The translations under genes were made by a program, and so were the position numbers. A DNA stretch of 14,532 nucleotides from SCGC-AAA471-B05 sp032249055. Lineage in GTDB: Archaea > Thermoproteota > Thermoprotei > Gearchaeales > Gearchaeaceae. Of the stretch, positions 13,555 through 14,532 are shown piece by piece. The notes beneath the pieces were generated by a model. It was not told the DNA's origin, did no database searches, and saw only the letters and a program-made list of their open reading frames with translations. Position 1 is the stretch's first letter. Every line of letters begins with the position of its first letter. The DNA lies in NCBI GenBank assembly GCA_032249055.1, contig JAVVGP010000016.1, positions 1 to 14,532 on the forward strand, read 5' to 3'.

Positions 13555-14306
13555 ATCATGACTACCCCTCCATCTGCAATTATTGTTTGTCCTGTAACGA
13601 AAGAAAAGCTTTCGCTTATTAAGGAAGATATAAGTTTGGCTATTTCAATAGGTTCTCCCCATCTTTTTAATGAGGTTTCAAGAGCAAGCCTTTTTCTCTC
13701 TTTTTTTGATAATATATAATATGTTGATCTCGTTTTTATACTCCCTAAAGCTATTGTATAAGCTCTAATATTATATTCTCCATATTGAATAGCTATATTC
13801 TTAGTTAATATTATGTTTAAGGATTTAGCTAATGAATAGACAGTACCTTCCAAGTCTCCGCTTATAGCAGGTATTGAAGAGACATTAACAATTACTCCTT
13901 TTTTTTGTTTCATCATTATAGGAAGACATTCTTTTACTAATCTAAATGTACCAAAGAAATCAACATTCATTACTTGATTTATTTCCTCTTCCTCTATTTC
14001 ATGAACTTTTTTCTTCCATAATTTTAAATCTAACGGATATCCAGCTAAGTTAATCAAATAATCTATTCTTCCAAATTTATCCATTATATTTTTTACAGCA
14101 TTCTTAATGCTTTCTTTAATTGTCAGATCAGTTAAAATAGGTAGAACTTGAACTTTTGTTTCTTTTTCTATTTTATTAGCTATTTGTTTACAAACCTTAT
14201 AGGATCTGGCTAATAAAGCAAGATTTATTCCTTTTTTTGCAAGTTCAAAAGCAGTTATTCTTCCTATACCTTTTGAGGCTCCTGAAATTACTGCAACATC
14301 ATTCAT
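13551..14306 (-). CDS. Short-chain dehydrogenase/reductase (SDR), 3-oxoacyl-ACP-reductase (FabG)-like
   Basis: This 251-residue classical SDR is an NAD(P)-dependent oxidoreductase. The cofactor motif is SGASKGIG (8-15). NLAG (86-89) and N114 (MNVDFFG) follow. The catalytic residues are S144 (NVSS, 141-144), Y157 and K161 (YSLAK). The C-terminal TGQTIIADGG (238-247) is typical of FabG-like members. Length is normal (about 250). The substrate is unknown, since SDRs of this type reduce many keto compounds and annotation as FabG would be only by similarity. It overlaps the IDI-like gene upstream (ATGA) and the Nudix gene downstream (ATGA), so the three are translated as a unit. That suggests a shared, perhaps isoprenoid-related, job. 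Confidence 0.9.
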   Translation of the reverse strand: MNDVAVISGASKGIGRITAFELAKKGINLALLARSYKVCKQIANKIEKETKVQVLPILTDLTIKESIKNAVKNIMDKFGRIDYLINLAGYPLDLKLWKKKVHEIEEEEINQVMNVDFFGTFRLVKECLPIMMKQKKGVIVNVSSIPAISGDLEGTVYSLAKSLNIILTKNIAIQYGEYNIRAYTIALGSIKTRSTYYILSKKERKRLALETSLKRWGEPIEIAKLISSLISESFSFVTGQTIIADGGVVMI

Positions 14307-14532
14307 GGAATAAGTTCATCTATAGTATATTTTTCTATAAGTATTTTATAAGGAATTGTAAACCATACAGCAAACTTATACTGAGCTAAGTCAATTCCGT
14401 TAAATTTCACAAATTTAAATTCCGATATTTCATCTGAATTCATCTCAATTGGGCCATCATATTTGCAAGTAAAAACAACACAATGTTCATTCTCAACATC
14501 GTTCTCTCCTTCTCCCTTAGCTTTGTAGTTAA
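14303..14532 (-). CDS. idi: Nudix-family protein resembling type 1 isopentenyl-diphosphate delta-isomerase; C-terminal part only
   Basis: The frame runs from the right edge (5' end missing) to a TGA at 14303-14305, leaving 75 residues. It includes NDVENEHCVVFTCKY, SDEISEFKFVKF and YKFAVWFTI. From memory, E. coli type 1 isopentenyl-diphosphate isomerase has VENEVCPVFAA, DDEVMDYQW and AFSPWM in the same order; its two glutamates in ENE are active-site residues, and both are kept here. This enzyme interconverts isopentenyl and dimethylallyl diphosphate, feeding the isoprenoid chains of archaeal lipids. The Nudix box and catalytic Cys would lie beyond the window, so another Nudix enzyme remains possible. 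The stop overlaps the SDR start by four bases (ATGA). Confidence 0.6.
   Translation of the reverse strand, partial: NYKAKGEGENDVENEHCVVFTCKYDGPIEMNSDEISEFKFVKFNGIDLAQYKFAVWFTIPYKILIEKYTIDELIP

Noticed and set aside
1..14532. CRISPR array, insertion sequence, prophage, toxin-antitoxin or other defence system
   Set aside because: I saw no regularly spaced direct repeats, transposase or integrase motifs, or defence-type domains. Nearly every gene is a conserved archaeal core gene.

Overview
This is chromosomal DNA from an archaeon, most likely a thermophilic member of the TACK (crenarchaeal-type) lineages. Archaeal hallmarks are TFB, the RPC39-like factor TFE-beta, Gar1, ribosomal protein S8e, SRP19, an archaeal/eukaryotic-type tyrosyl-tRNA synthetase, sn-glycerol-1-phosphate dehydrogenase, an archaeal-type phosphoglycerate mutase, a COG2433/DUF460 protein, and tRNAs without an encoded CCA. 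The DNA is very AT-rich, while the tRNA stems are very GC-rich, which suits a thermophile. TFE-beta argues against most Euryarchaeota. Several first genes have a TATA-like box about 25 bases before the start codon and no Shine-Dalgarno, suggesting leaderless mRNAs. The exact lineage cannot be fixed from this window.

Layout: 1-1742 (minus) is a DUF460 protein cut by the left edge. 1779-3765 (minus) is the succinyl-CoA synthetase pair sucC-sucD. Divergent from it, 3818-4504 (plus) encodes a PHP-family metallophosphoesterase. After a 278-base non-coding gap come a polytopic flippase and a dolichol-phosphate-mannose-synthase-like glycosyltransferase (4783-7049, plus), a likely surface-glycan or N-glycosylation pair. 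The glycosyltransferase runs tail to tail into egsA (minus), whose real N-terminus lies upstream of the only available ATG. Divergent from egsA is apgM (plus), which ends tail to tail against tyrS.

The right half is a minus-strand information-processing block, in transcription order: two tandem tRNA-Glu genes (UUC, then CUC), rps8e-srp19, and gar1-tfb-tfeB-tyrS. Four-base start/stop overlaps join rps8e to srp19, gar1 to tfb, and tfb to tfeB. It places two general transcription factors beside translation, rRNA-modification and protein-targeting genes. At the right edge (minus) is a tightly overlapped trio: the C-terminus of a type 1 isopentenyl-diphosphate-isomerase-like Nudix protein, a short-chain dehydrogenase, and a second Nudix protein.

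The window is mostly conserved core archaeal sequence. I see no CRISPR array, transposase, integrase, prophage or toxin-antitoxin module. The points most worth a second look are the non-canonical egsA start, the translational coupling of TFB with TFE-beta, the IDI-like/SDR/Nudix operon, the uncharacterised DUF460 protein, and the unexplained 4505-4782 gap.
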